Positions 52,082 through 61,800 are shown, counted from the stretch's first letter. The stretch: 64,000 nt of DNA from Methanosaeta sp. PtaU1.Bin112 (GCA_002067705.1 MVRL01000087.1:20690-84689), one strand, 5' to 3'. Program-made: numbers and translations. Notes: a model not told the origin generated them from the letters alone.

Positions 52082-55000
52082 ATGAAAGAAACGGATAGCA
52101 ATTGCATACATAAGACCAAATTCAAGCATAATTGCCGGGACACAATACTGGTCCTTGCAGCAATGATAATAACCGGAGTGCTATTGGCCGTATCAGCCTC
52201 AGCACAATTTGATCAGCAGCCGACGGAGGCATCCGGCCAGGGGGATTTCTTCTCTCCGGGATACACAGGGGGAGCAAGCTCCAACCAGCAGCCAATGCTC
52301 CTCTCTCTGGATAGCGATAAATCCAGTCCTCAAGAAGCTGGCGCTTCCATAAGATGGACGGCCAGAGCAGAAGACCCGGAAAATGATCCTATTTCTTTCA
52401 GATTCTGGCTAAATGGACCATCTACGGGAGGCGTTTGGAAGCCGGTAAACTCAGATCTCTCAGACAATACCTGGAGATGGGATACCAGTCCGCAAGATGC
52501 CGGAAATTATCAGATAAAAGTCTCGGTCAGCGATGAAATGCATGCCGGACCTCAATTTACTCCGGCGGAAAGAATAGCCGATTTTGCGCTGACTGCACCT
52601 CAGGAAGCCGCGGCTCCTGCCGTCGCGGCCCAGCAGCAGACATATGAACCGCCTGCAGAAGAGCAGCAGCCAGCCTGGCAGGAGCCTGCTGGTCAGCCGC
52701 AGCAGAACGAGCCGATAAATCAGGCACCGGTTATGATCAGCCTGATCGCAGACCCGGCCAGCCCTCAGGAAGCAGGAGCGATAGTGATCTGGGAAGCGCA
52801 AGCCATGGACCAGGAGAGCGACAATGTTCAGTTCCTGTTCATGCTTGATGATCAGGTGGTTACCGATTGGCAATATCAGAACCAGTGGACCTGGGATACC
52901 TCCTCCAGCGGATTTGGAGCGCACAGCATCGAGGTAAGAGTTCGGGATGGATTGCATAATGCCGATGGCGACTCATCAAAGAAGGCAAGCTACACCGTAA
53001 ACAAGCCCAATGAGAAGCCCTCAATATCCGATCTATCCTCAGATAAGGCCAGCCCTCAGGAGACGGGCAGCATTGTCACCTGGACGGCTCAGGCCAGCGA
53101 CCCGGAGAATAATCCAATTTTATACAGATTCTTCTTGAATGGACTCGTCGCTACAGACTGGCAGCCCAGCAATCAGTGGAGGTGGACTGTTGGCGAGGGC
53201 GAGTCTCAGATAGATGTTCAGGTCAGAGACGCTAAACACGCCGATCAGGATGGATTTGATGATCAGAGGAGCGCGAAGTTCATCGGATTGCCCCCCAACA
53301 AAGAGCCGGTTATCATCAATTTCGGGGCGGACAAGCTCAGTCCCCAGCAGACCGGTTCGACGATCACCTGGACGGTGGAGTTCATGGATGCCGATGATGA
53401 TGCGCTGCAGCACCAGTTCTCCCTCGACGGGCAGATAGTGCAGGACTGGTCCGACAGTCCCGTTTGGATCTGGACGGCAACCGAAGACCAGATCGGATCG
53501 CACGTTGTGGCCGCGAAGGTCAGGGATGGAAAGCACAATCCCGATGGCGACGCCGGCCGCAGCGCGAGCTTCGAGATAGTCCTTCCGCCCAACAATGCTC
53601 CAGTGATGAGCAGCTTCACCGCGGATAAGGAGAGCCCGCAGGTTACAGGCACCGCAATAGCCTGGACTGCATTGGCATCAGATTCTGAGAACAATCCCCT
53701 GCAGTATCAGTTCACCTTCGACGGGCAGATAGTGCAGGACTGGTCCGACAGTCCGGTTTGGATCTGGACGGCAACCGAAGACCAGATCGGATCGCACGTT
53801 GTGGCCGCGAAGGTCAGGGATGGAAAGCACAATCCCGATGGCGACGCCGGCCTCAGCGCGAGCTTCGAGATAGTCCTTCCGCCCAACAATGCTCCAGTGA
53901 TGAGCAGCTTCACCGCGGATAAGGAGAGCCCGCAGGTTACAGGCACCGCAATAGCCTGGACTGCATTGGCATCAGATTCCGAGAACAATCCAATTAGCTA
54001 CCGCTTCCTGGTCAACGGCACGCCGGTTACGGACTGGCAGTCTGAGAATCAGTGGACCTGGACTGCTTTGCAGCCCGGCACCAGCGTGATAACGGCATCC
54101 GCAAAGGACAGCCTGCATGATGGACCACAGGGAGAGGCCGGCAATATGAGCCGGGAATTCACCATAGTCTCTCCCGCACCGGAGGAAGCGCCAGTCCAGA
54201 CCGCACCGGCAAAGCTCAACGAATCGCCAGCACTTGACGGTCTGACTGCAGACCGCATCAGCCCGCAACCATTGGGAACCTCAGTCAACTGGACAGCATC
54301 AGCGTTCGATGCAGAGAACGATCCAATCAGCTATCTTTTCCTGGTCAACGGCACTCCAGTTACTGGATGGCAGTCTGAAAATCAGTGGACCTGGACGGCT
54401 TTGCAGCCCGGCACCAGCGTGATAACGGCATCCGTAAAGGACAGTCTGCATGACGGGCCGCAGGGCGAAGCCGGCAATATGAGCAGCGAGTTTTCCATAA
54501 CTGCTCCTGCGCCGGCACAGGAGCCAGCCGCAGTTGAGACCGAAACCGTCCCGCAAGAGAACATTACCGAACCGACAGCACCAGAAAATGCCACTCCTGA
54601 GCAGCCGGTCAATGAGAGTGAAACGGTAACTGTTGCCCCGGAGACGGTTGTGCCTCCAGCCGAGGAGAACATAACCACTCCTATTGCTCCGGAGAATCTG
54701 ACGCCCCAGCAGCCGGTCAACGAAACCGGGGCAGCCGAGAGCGTGATTCCTGCCGTGAATCAGACGCCGGTCCTGAATTCGCTGACATCCGATCTAGCCA
54801 GCCCCCAGCTTCCCGGCACAACCATAACCTGGACTGCCAACGCTACCGATGCCGATGGGGACCAGCTTCTCTTCCGGTTCCTGCACAGCGGACCGGCTAC
54901 GAGCGAAGCCTGGCAGCCAGTCACAGAGTGGAATAGCGCAAACACCTGGACCCAGACTACATCCTCTGCAGATGCAGGCGAAAATCAGGTCAAGGCCCAG

Positions 55001-58000
55001 GTCAGAGATGGAAAGCATGCCGAAGAAGATGGCTTTGACAGTGAGCTGTTGGCATTTATCACCATCAACGAGCCCCCCCGTAACATCTCCGGCAAGGTTC
55101 TTGATGATAGTGGCAAAGCCCTGTCCGGCTGGACGGTCCGGCTGACCGGCCCGGATGGAGAGGTCAGCGCCCTTACTGGCGAGGACGGTTCCTACCGCTT
55201 CGGAAATCTCAAGGCAGGGAGCTACACGGTAGCCGAGACATTGCCCAGCGGGTGGAAGGCCGTCAACCCGGAGAGCGGATCTTATAGCATCGATCTGTCA
55301 GAGAGCGATGTCGCAGAGAAGGACTTCTCCAATATGTTGACATCGTACAGCATCTCGGGAATGAAGTATAACGACCTTGACGGCAACGGAGTTAACGACG
55401 GCGAGCCGGGCATGGAGAACTGGAAGGTCACTCTTTCCGGAACCACAGACGGCAATGCTGCGATGCAGAAAGAAGCAACAACCGCATCGGATGGGACCTA
55501 CAAATTTGATGATCTGCTGCCCGGCACCTATACCATCACCGAGGTCGAGCAGTCCGGCTGGGTCAGGACCGCTCCGAGTGAGGGCTCCTATTCGGTCGTT
55601 CTGGTGGATGCCGATGTGACCGGCAAGGACTTTGGAAACCACGGATCCTGGTCCATCTCCGGAATGAGCTTTATCGATCTGGACGGAAACGGCGCTAAGG
55701 ACGGGGCCGAATCAGCTCTCAGCAACTGGAATATTCAGCTTGCCAGAGAGGGCAGCATCATCAATGCCACGACCACCGGCCAGGACGGCTCCTACGCTTT
55801 CAAGAATCTGCCGCCCGGCAAGTACACAGTAAGCGAGGTTGTTCCGGCTGGGTGGACCCAGACTCTGCCTCAGGGCCCTTACAGCATTGATCTGAAGGAT
55901 GCGGACGTCACCGGAAAGGATTTCGGAAACAAAGGCAACCTGTCGATCACCGGCAAGAAGTTCTATGATGCCAATGGCAACGGCCTGCAGGACGAGGATG
56001 AGCCCGGCCTTCCCGGACAGGAGGTCAAGCTGGTGGAAAGCGGCAAGGAGATCGCCAGCGTGACCACCGGCCAGGACGGCAGCTACACCTTCAGCAACTT
56101 GGTCCCAGGGACCTACGAGGTGGATGACCCCATACTGGTAACCGTTACAACCGAGGTTCACGCCGTGGTGAATGTTCCGGCGAAAAGCCCCAATATCATC
56201 TCCGGAATGAAATTCAACGATCTGAACGGCAACGGAGCCAAGGACGCCGGAGAGCCGGGTGTAGCCAATTGGGAGATCGATCTGGTGTATGTAGTGCCGG
56301 GACCGGCCACTGACATCCTCCTGGCTCAGGCCACAACAGATGCCAACGGCGCCTACAAGTTCGTCAACATCCCGCCCGGTAGATACGAGATTAAGGAGAT
56401 GGCGAGACAGGGCTGGGCGGCAACCACAGCAACGGTGCGCAACGTCCAAGTCCCTGGCATGACCAGCAACCAGGATTTCGGCAACAGACTGGCCACGCCG
56501 CCCTCGTTGGGCTCTATCCTTGGCCTCAAGTTCAATGACCTGAACGGAAATGGCATCAAGGACCCCGGAGAGCCGACTCTTTCCGGCTGGACCATAGAGC
56601 TCAAGAACGCCTCAACCCTGGCGGTGATCAGCACTACGACTACTGGAGCGGACGGCTCTTACTCCTTCCTGAATATCACTCCGGCAAACTATGTGGTCAG
56701 CGAGGTCGTCAAGTCAGGATGGACACAGACCAAGCCGCCTGCAGGTCCCGGCGGACAGGTTTACTCCTTTGCATTGGCCGCGGGAGAGAACAAACTGGCA
56801 GTTGACTTTGGCAACCGCAACAATAACCTTCCGCCCACTAATCCCACGTTGGTCAGCAACCTGCCGAGCCCCCAGAGGGCAGGCACGCCGGTGATCTGGA
56901 CCGCAGGAGCCTCTGATCCGGAGGGTGATCCGCTGCAGTACAGGTTCATTGTGCGGGGACCCGAGCCCTCAACGGCCGTCAGGGCTGACACCGGATACTC
57001 GACAAACAACGTGTGGACCTGGAGCACCGTCGGCTATGCGCCGGGAAGCTATCAGATTGAGGTCTGGATAAGAGATGGCAATCATGCCGATCAGTCGGGC
57101 TTCGATGTTAAGAAGACAGCAACCTTCAAGCTCAGCAGCGCTAACCTGCCGCCGCACATCGACATGCTGTTCTCGGATCGACCGGCTCCGCAGTTTGTGG
57201 GAAGCTGGATCAAGTGGACTGCGCTCGCCTCCGATCCGGAGGGCGCTCCCCTGCAGTACAAGTTCTACCTGCGCGGGCCATCGACCAACGGATTCTGGGT
57301 GGACCAGACCGGCTGGGGCAAGAACAACCGCTGGATCTGGAGAACCAATCCACTGGATGTAGGCCGCAGCGAGGTGCTGGTAGCAGTCAGGGACGGCAGT
57401 CATGCCGGACCGGGCGGCTCAGATGACTACGATATAGCTTCATTTGTTATCGTCAGCCCCAACCTGCCGCCAACCATCACCGGTCTGGCAAGCAATCTGC
57501 CCAGCCCCCAGCCCATAGGTGCTACGGTGTGGTGGAAGGCAACGGCCATGGATCCGGAAGGAAACCCCGTATTCTATCGGTACTGGCTGAAGGGTGCGGC
57601 AACCGGCGGATCCTGGAGGCTGGTGAGGGATTGGTCTACCGACCCGACCTGGGTCTGGCCTACCTCGCCTGCTGACGCAGGAACAAGCGAGATCATTGTA
57701 CAGGCCAGGGACGGCCTGCACTCCAGCCCGTCCGGATGGGACGACGATGCTGGGGCTCTGTTCACCGTGCTCAGGCAGAATATGCCGCCCAGTCTCGTCT
57801 CCCTGACTCCGGACAAGTCAAGCTCACAGGCAGCAGGCACGCCCATAAAGTGGACTGCACTCGCCTCAGATCCGGATAGAGAGCCGATATTCTACAAATT
57901 CTGGCTGAATGGTCCGTCGACTGCCGGGGCCTGGAAGGTAGTGCAGGACTGGTCGACAAAGAACCAGTGGACCTGGACCAGCTCCGGGTACGACAGCGGA

Positions 58001-58771
58001 GCCTATACCGTCTATGTCTATGCCCGGGACGGTAAACACAATCCAGCAACCGGCTACGATAGCGCTCTGGGCGCATCTTATCTGCTCACGGTCAATCCGC
58101 TGCCCAAGCTTACGGCGCTCTTCCCTGACAAGAAGAGCCCGCAGAGCGCGGGAAGCAAGGTGGTCTGGACGGCAACCGCAACCGATGCCAATAAGGACCC
58201 GGTGCTCTACCGGTTCTGGCTGAAGGGGCCGTCGACGGCAGAAGCCTGGAAGGTAGTGCAGGACTGGTCGACAAAGAACCAGTGGACCTGGACCAGCTCC
58301 GGGTACGATAGCGGAGCTTATACCGTCTATGTCTATGCCCGGGACGGCAAGCACAGTCCTGAAACCGGTTACGACAGCGCCCTGGGTGCACCGTATCAGC
58401 TCACGGCCAATGCGCCGCCTCAGCTGACCGCGTTGGTCCCTGACAAGAAGAGTCCGCAGAGCGCGGGAAGCAAGGTGGTATGGACGGCAACCGCAACCGA
58501 TGCCAACAAGGAACCGGTGCTATACAGGTTCTGGCTGAAGGGCCCGTCTACCAATGGAGCCTGGAAGATAGTTCAGGACTGGTCGACTAAGAACCAATGG
58601 ACCTGGACCAGTGCACCAACTGATGCCGGAAGCTACAGGGTCTTTGTCTACGTTCGGGACGGCAAGCACAACCCGGAGACGGGATATGATAGCCTCATCG
58701 GCCAAGACTATGAACTCTATAGCCAGATAACCAATAAGGCAGTGAGCAAGGTGGTCGTCGTAAAGAGATAA
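52082..58771 (+). CDS. Secreted 2229-residue modular protein: 14 Ig-like domains around 6 SdrD/Cna-B-like domains
   Basis: A GGAGAGTGAGG ribosome-binding site precedes the ATG. After a signal-anchor or signal peptide (TILVLAAMIITGVLLAVSAS, residues about 21-40) come eight Ig-like domains of about 85-100 residues, each with SPQ(E/Q/V)(A/T)G, a Trp at the third strand and DP(E)N(D/N)P(I/L)-type loops. A Pro/Gln/Thr-rich linker lies near residues 810-890. Residues about 996-1583 hold six SdrD/Cna-B-like domains, each with a DLDGNG-type calcium-like loop (GVNDGEPG and similar). Six more Ig-like domains end the protein. No sortase signal, stalk anchor or membrane span is visible at the C-terminus (SKVVVVKR). 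Likely a cell-envelope or sheath structural or adhesion protein (inference). Confidence 0.87.
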   Translation: MKETDSNCIHKTKFKHNCRDTILVLAAMIITGVLLAVSASAQFDQQPTEASGQGDFFSPGYTGGASSNQQPMLLSLDSDKSSPQEAGASIRWTARAEDPENDPISFRFWLNGPSTGGVWKPVNSDLSDNTWRWDTSPQDAGNYQIKVSVSDEMHAGPQFTPAERIADFALTAPQEAAAPAVAAQQQTYEPPAEEQQPAWQEPAGQPQQNEPINQAPVMISLIADPASPQEAGAIVIWEAQAMDQESDNVQFLFMLDDQVVTDWQYQNQWTWDTSSSGFGAHSIEVRVRDGLHNADGDSSKKASYTVNKPNEKPSISDLSSDKASPQETGSIVTWTAQASDPENNPILYRFFLNGLVATDWQPSNQWRWTVGEGESQIDVQVRDAKHADQDGFDDQRSAKFIGLPPNKEPVIINFGADKLSPQQTGSTITWTVEFMDADDDALQHQFSLDGQIVQDWSDSPVWIWTATEDQIGSHVVAAKVRDGKHNPDGDAGRSASFEIVLPPNNAPVMSSFTADKESPQVTGTAIAWTALASDSENNPLQYQFTFDGQIVQDWSDSPVWIWTATEDQIGSHVVAAKVRDGKHNPDGDAGLSASFEIVLPPNNAPVMSSFTADKESPQVTGTAIAWTALASDSENNPISYRFLVNGTPVTDWQSENQWTWTALQPGTSVITASAKDSLHDGPQGEAGNMSREFTIVSPAPEEAPVQTAPAKLNESPALDGLTADRISPQPLGTSVNWTASAFDAENDPISYLFLVNGTPVTGWQSENQWTWTALQPGTSVITASVKDSLHDGPQGEAGNMSSEFSITAPAPAQEPAAVETETVPQENITEPTAPENATPEQPVNESETVTVAPETVVPPAEENITTPIAPENLTPQQPVNETGAAESVIPAVNQTPVLNSLTSDLASPQLPGTTITWTANATDADGDQLLFRFLHSGPATSEAWQPVTEWNSANTWTQTTSSADAGENQVKAQVRDGKHAEEDGFDSELLAFITINEPPRNISGKVLDDSGKALSGWTVRLTGPDGEVSALTGEDGSYRFGNLKAGSYTVAETLPSGWKAVNPESGSYSIDLSESDVAEKDFSNMLTSYSISGMKYNDLDGNGVNDGEPGMENWKVTLSGTTDGNAAMQKEATTASDGTYKFDDLLPGTYTITEVEQSGWVRTAPSEGSYSVVLVDADVTGKDFGNHGSWSISGMSFIDLDGNGAKDGAESALSNWNIQLAREGSIINATTTGQDGSYAFKNLPPGKYTVSEVVPAGWTQTLPQGPYSIDLKDADVTGKDFGNKGNLSITGKKFYDANGNGLQDEDEPGLPGQEVKLVESGKEIASVTTGQDGSYTFSNLVPGTYEVDDPILVTVTTEVHAVVNVPAKSPNIISGMKFNDLNGNGAKDAGEPGVANWEIDLVYVVPGPATDILLAQATTDANGAYKFVNIPPGRYEIKEMARQGWAATTATVRNVQVPGMTSNQDFGNRLATPPSLGSILGLKFNDLNGNGIKDPGEPTLSGWTIELKNASTLAVISTTTTGADGSYSFLNITPANYVVSEVVKSGWTQTKPPAGPGGQVYSFALAAGENKLAVDFGNRNNNLPPTNPTLVSNLPSPQRAGTPVIWTAGASDPEGDPLQYRFIVRGPEPSTAVRADTGYSTNNVWTWSTVGYAPGSYQIEVWIRDGNHADQSGFDVKKTATFKLSSANLPPHIDMLFSDRPAPQFVGSWIKWTALASDPEGAPLQYKFYLRGPSTNGFWVDQTGWGKNNRWIWRTNPLDVGRSEVLVAVRDGSHAGPGGSDDYDIASFVIVSPNLPPTITGLASNLPSPQPIGATVWWKATAMDPEGNPVFYRYWLKGAATGGSWRLVRDWSTDPTWVWPTSPADAGTSEIIVQARDGLHSSPSGWDDDAGALFTVLRQNMPPSLVSLTPDKSSSQAAGTPIKWTALASDPDREPIFYKFWLNGPSTAGAWKVVQDWSTKNQWTWTSSGYDSGAYTVYVYARDGKHNPATGYDSALGASYLLTVNPLPKLTALFPDKKSPQSAGSKVVWTATATDANKDPVLYRFWLKGPSTAEAWKVVQDWSTKNQWTWTSSGYDSGAYTVYVYARDGKHSPETGYDSALGAPYQLTANAPPQLTALVPDKKSPQSAGSKVVWTATATDANKEPVLYRFWLKGPSTNGAWKIVQDWSTKNQWTWTSAPTDAGSYRVFVYVRDGKHNPETGYDSLIGQDYELYSQITNKAVSKVVVVKR
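53425..53991 (+). repeat. 294-bp near-identical duplication in the 2229-aa gene
   Basis: The stretch from 53425 repeats at 53719 with a constant 294-base offset and almost no changes, including synonymous positions, and a third partial copy of the following 100 bases extends to 53991. Each unit encodes a 98-residue Ig-like domain, so this duplication is recent or is kept uniform by recombination. Confidence 0.85.
57780..58724 (+). repeat. Three 315-bp tandem repeats at the 3' end of the 2229-aa gene
   Basis: The last three Ig-like domains follow a constant 315-base period, seen as the gaaccagtgg landmark at 57961, 58276 and 58591. Each encodes about 105 residues with the landmark KVVQDWSTKNQWTWTS. 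The second and third copies also share SPQSAGSKVVWTATATDANK in near-identical DNA. Confidence 0.85.
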
Positions 58772-58778
58772 TGAAATG

Positions 58779-58854
58779 GATCGTTGCGATCGATCGTGAC
58801 GATCGATATCTAGAAGGATATGCCTGAGACGGGCGGCAGTTCCTTTCCCGTCTC
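58779..58854 (+). terminator. Palindrome plus stem-loop terminator of the 2229-aa gene
   Basis: An imperfect 26-bp palindrome (58779-58804, gatcgt...acgatc) is followed by an 8-bp stem gagacggg/cccgtctc (58826-58833 with 58847-58854) and a pyrimidine tract (ttctctttttcc). Confidence 0.65.
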
Positions 58855-58870
58855 TTCTCTTTTTCCAATA

Positions 58871-58880
58871 GGTTTAAATC
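58871..58880 (+). promoter_or_regulatory. TATA box of the small secreted-protein gene
   Basis: The run ggtttaaatc places the predicted transcription start near 58902, beyond the ATG at 58887 but just before those at 58905 and 58908, which decides the start. Confidence 0.6.
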
Positions 58881-58904
58881 CAACGAATGTCAGGTTGGAA
58901 GACT

Positions 58905-59303
58905 ATGATGAAATATTCCATAGCCTTAGCTGTTCTCCTGATGCTGGCCGGAACTGGCCTGGCGACGATGTGGCTTTATGATGATCCCATGTTCTTCCAG
59001 ACGAACTATCCTGCCAAGGTTGAATCCTTCAAAGCGGCAGATATGTCTATTCTGGAAATTATAGACTCTCCCTATTTTCCGCTTCTAGGCCAGAGTTTCT
59101 ATACCAGTGCGATCCCAGTTAAGCTGAGCAATAATACCAACACCATTCAGATCGGCAGCAAGGCCTCTAGTGCCATGTCTCCGGTCCAGGTAACCTTCGG
59201 CGGACACCTGGAAGACAACCTGAAATATGCACAGAGCAAGTCCTCACTGAGGATTGGATCGCAGGGTTCTTGGGGCACCTTGAATACTCCGGGAGTGCTC
59301 TAG
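58905..59303 (+). CDS. Small secreted hypothetical protein
   Basis: A 132-residue protein with a signal peptide (MMKYSIALAVLLMLAGTGLA). The mature part is about 110 residues with no recognised family; it is rich in Ser, Asn and Ile (ILEIIDSPYFPLLGQSFYTS, LSNNTNTIQIGSKASSAMSP) with sequon NNT. It directly follows the terminator of the giant modular protein and may be part of the same envelope programme. Leaderless mRNA is predicted from the TATA position. Confidence 0.6.
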   Translation: MMKYSIALAVLLMLAGTGLATMWLYDDPMFFQTNYPAKVESFKAADMSILEIIDSPYFPLLGQSFYTSAIPVKLSNNTNTIQIGSKASSAMSPVQVTFGGHLEDNLKYAQSKSSLRIGSQGSWGTLNTPGVL

Positions 59304-59359
59304 AGAGACCTGGTTTTCTGTTGCAAGAAACCTTTTCAATCTCTTTTTTGCATCTTTTT

Positions 59360-60544
59360 CTATCTGCATCTCTCTTCGATTGATTCCCGGACGAATAGGG
59401 TCAGAAGGGTTATGGCAATGGCCAGGATTGCAAATGCTCTGACAGAGCCCTCTACTCCATGCAGATCTGCGGTCAATCCAGCAATAAGCGGCCCGATCAC
59501 CACACCGCTCATGCGAGCGGTATTGAAGATGCCGTAGACCTCTCCTCTTCGGGATGCGCTGGTTGTATCGGCGATTAGGGCTGCAGCTGCTGGATTTGCC
59601 ATGCCGAGCCCCATTCCCAATCCTGCGAAAAGCATCGTGACCGCTATAATGGCTTTTGCCAAAGGCAGAGCGGCAAAGCACAAGGCTCCCAGCAGGCAGC
59701 CGGCGAAGATGAGCCTCTTCTTGCTCCCTCTATCGGCCTGGCGGCCAAAGTAGATATTAAAGAGTGCCGTGCTGCCTCCGTAAACCAGGTAGATTATGCC
59801 TACGTAAGTTGCATTAAAGCCCAGACCGGCCGCAAGGCTCGGAAGCATGGTGAAATTAAAGCCGCCCACAATTCCTGCCCAGAGGACCACAGAAGAGCAG
59901 GCCATAAATGTGAGAGCGTAGCCGGGCTCTATGAGCCGGTCATCTCCCCGGGAAGGAACTGTCCCCATAATTACGCTCATCTTCTCAGGCTCATCGACTC
60001 GGAAATAAACGACAAGAAGTGAAGCCGCTCCGAGAATCGCCCATAAATAGAATGGAGCATTATGACCGAGATGATCATAGAGCATTCCCCCGATCAGTGG
60101 ACCCAAAGCCAGGGCCGAGAAGAAGGCGGCGTTGTAATGGCCCATAGCTGCACCTCTGTTCTCTGACTTTGCCTGATCGATGATCAGCGCCATTGCAATG
60201 GGCCAGACGGCGGATGCTCCCAGTCCCCCTAAAGCTCTGATGAAGAGTAGCTCCGTAGTGTTCCTGGCAAAGATGTAAAAGAGCGGAAGAAAAGAGAATG
60301 TGGCCAGGCCGATGAGCATGATTTTCTTTCTTCCTATCCGGTCGGATAGGCGGCCTATGGGTATCTGGGTGAGAAGCTGCATCGCACCATAGACCGAGAC
60401 GATGAATCCGAGCATGGTGTATGATGCGCCCAGATTCATGACATAGTAAGGAAAGAACGGCGCAACCAGGGAGAATCCCAGGACTGCGACGAATATTGCC
60501 AGATAATGAGGAGCAAGCGAGCTGGAATCGTTGAGCGTGGGCAT
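59360..60544 (-). CDS. MFS transporter
   Basis: A 394-residue major-facilitator protein with twelve hydrophobic spans. Motif A lies in the first cytoplasmic loop (GRLSDRIGRKKIMLIGLATF near residue 63) and a motif A-like copy, FGRQADRGSKKR, lies in the second half near residue 270. Likely a drug or metabolite exporter of the DHA-type, without a defined substrate. It starts six bases after the RAM-domain gene, so the two are cotranscribed, and a small-molecule-sensing role for that protein in transport control is plausible. Confidence 0.87.
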   Translation of the reverse strand: MPTLNDSSSLAPHYLAIFVAVLGFSLVAPFFPYYVMNLGASYTMLGFIVSVYGAMQLLTQIPIGRLSDRIGRKKIMLIGLATFSFLPLFYIFARNTTELLFIRALGGLGASAVWPIAMALIIDQAKSENRGAAMGHYNAAFFSALALGPLIGGMLYDHLGHNAPFYLWAILGAASLLVVYFRVDEPEKMSVIMGTVPSRGDDRLIEPGYALTFMACSSVVLWAGIVGGFNFTMLPSLAAGLGFNATYVGIIYLVYGGSTALFNIYFGRQADRGSKKRLIFAGCLLGALCFAALPLAKAIIAVTMLFAGLGMGLGMANPAAAALIADTTSASRRGEVYGIFNTARMSGVVIGPLIAGLTADLHGVEGSVRAFAILAIAITLLTLFVRESIEERCR

Positions 60545-60550
60545 TGGTCT

Positions 60551-60784
60551 CTAGAATTTCAGCTCCATGCCAAGTATCGTCTGAGTATAAGTCACTCCAT
60601 TTATCTCTCTCACGCTCAGAACCGCCCTATTCAGGTCGGATATGCTCTCGACCTCCGCAATAGCGATGAAGTCCCTTTCGCCATACACTGGCACGACCTC
60701 TCGAATTCCTTTGATGCCCTGCAGGCAATCGTGCACTGCCTTTTCCGTTCCCGGCTCAACGTTTATCATTATGAAGCCTTTCAT
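60551..60784 (-). CDS. Stand-alone Lrp/AsnC ligand-binding (RAM) domain protein
   Basis: A 77-residue protein that is a complete RAM domain and nothing else: MKGFIMINVEPGTEKAVHDC, then VVPVYGERDFIAIAEVES and SVREINGVTYTQTIL. The pattern is the classical Lrp/AsnC C-terminal fold. Such domain-only proteins can bind amino acids and modulate full-length Lrp proteins. It lies six bases upstream of the MFS gene and 70 bases from the TPR gene on the same strand. Confidence 0.85.
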   Translation of the reverse strand: MKGFIMINVEPGTEKAVHDCLQGIKGIREVVPVYGERDFIAIAEVESISDLNRAVLSVREINGVTYTQTILGMELKF

Positions 60785-60854
60785 GACCTCTCCCCCGCAA
60801 TTTGGCCTTTACAATGCAGAAAGCAATACCATCATTTATTCTTATTTGATGATA

Positions 60855-61364
60855 TCATTCTTTCCCCTGACCGGGCTCTCTCTCTGGAATGGGGACCCCT
60901 TTCTGCTCCATCAGGCTCTTTACCAACCTTATTTCTTCTTCCAGGCGCTGCAAAGGCATCTCATCTCTGGCCAGGTACAGGCAGCTCAATGCCTCTACCA
61001 GGCGCCCTAAGGCAGTCAGCACCACCGCAGCGGATTCCATGTCATAGGCATCGCCGCCTTTTTGGAGAACGATGTCATAAACAGAAAGCGCTTCTTCCAG
61101 CCTCTTTTGGCTTCTCAGCAGAAAGGCCTTGTTCCTGAGGGCGTCCAGGTTCTCGGCATCAAGGGCCAGGCATCGATCATAGCTTTCCAGGGACTGCTCG
61201 ATGCGGCCGAGGCCGAAGAGAGCCACGCCGCGGTTGTTCCAGACATCTGGGATCTCCTGGTTTGTCGCCAACAGGCGGTCGAAGATCTCCAAAGCTTCCT
61301 CAAGCTTCTTTTGCCGGACTTTGTCAATTCCTCGGTTCAACAGTACCTTATCTTTGCTGTTCAT
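60855..61364 (-). CDS. Tetratricopeptide-repeat protein
   Basis: A 169-residue protein with three to four TPR units. The repeats read LLNRGIDKVRQKKLEEALEIFDRLL, then WNNRGVALFGLGRIEQSLESYDRCL and LRNKAFLLRSQKRLEEALSVYDIVL at 34-residue spacing, each split here only by naming. TPR solenoids serve as protein-protein scaffolds. The ATG at 61364 has GAGGGGG upstream. It starts seven bases after the DUF3467 gene stop, so the two are in one operon with the RAM and MFS genes. Confidence 0.85.
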   Translation of the reverse strand: MNSKDKVLLNRGIDKVRQKKLEEALEIFDRLLATNQEIPDVWNNRGVALFGLGRIEQSLESYDRCLALDAENLDALRNKAFLLRSQKRLEEALSVYDIVLQKGGDAYDMESAAVVLTALGRLVEALSCLYLARDEMPLQRLEEEIRLVKSLMEQKGVPIPEREPGQGKE

Positions 61365-61371
61365 GGCCCCC

Positions 61372-61716
61372 TCACATGTATCCCTGGATCGCAGCCGACT
61401 CGCTGCCCTTCTTTGGGTCGATCGGATTCTGGGATACCGATCCCGGCCTCTTGATCTCTCCGAAGACCTTCTCATAGTCCTTGACATGCTCAGCCAGCCA
61501 GCTAGACAGCTCTTTGGCTGCCAGGGGCGAGAGAATGATCTCCATATCGATCTTCCTCTCCATGACCGTCATGCTCTTGCCGTCCATGACCAGCGTCTTT
61601 GGCGAGTCGTTGTAGAAAGCGATGCGAAAGTCGTAAGGGCTGTGACCTCCGATAGCGCCTATGGCATAGACCTGCTTGAAATCGGAGCTCTTTGTGGTCT
61701 CCACTTTAACTTCCAT
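61372..61716 (-). CDS. DUF3467 family protein
   Basis: A 114-residue protein with the DUF3467 pattern: a beta strand with SPYDFRIAFYND near residue 26, then MEIILSPLAAKELSSWLAEHV near residue 58 and a KDYEKVFGEI end block. The family is widespread in bacteria and archaea without an established role. It starts an operon that runs into the TPR protein, the RAM protein and the transporter. Divergent from carA over 84 bases, with a TATA-like run at 61738-61747 for this gene. Confidence 0.75.
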   Translation of the reverse strand: MEVKVETTKSSDFKQVYAIGAIGGHSPYDFRIAFYNDSPKTLVMDGKSMTVMERKIDMEIILSPLAAKELSSWLAEHVKDYEKVFGEIKRPGSVSQNPIDPKKGSESAAIQGYM

Positions 61717-61800
61717 GCATTCCGGATGGGTCTCCAGCTTAAAAAAGATGATGATATCGAAATGTATTTAGGTGACCTAGCTTCTTGAGTTGCCGATACT

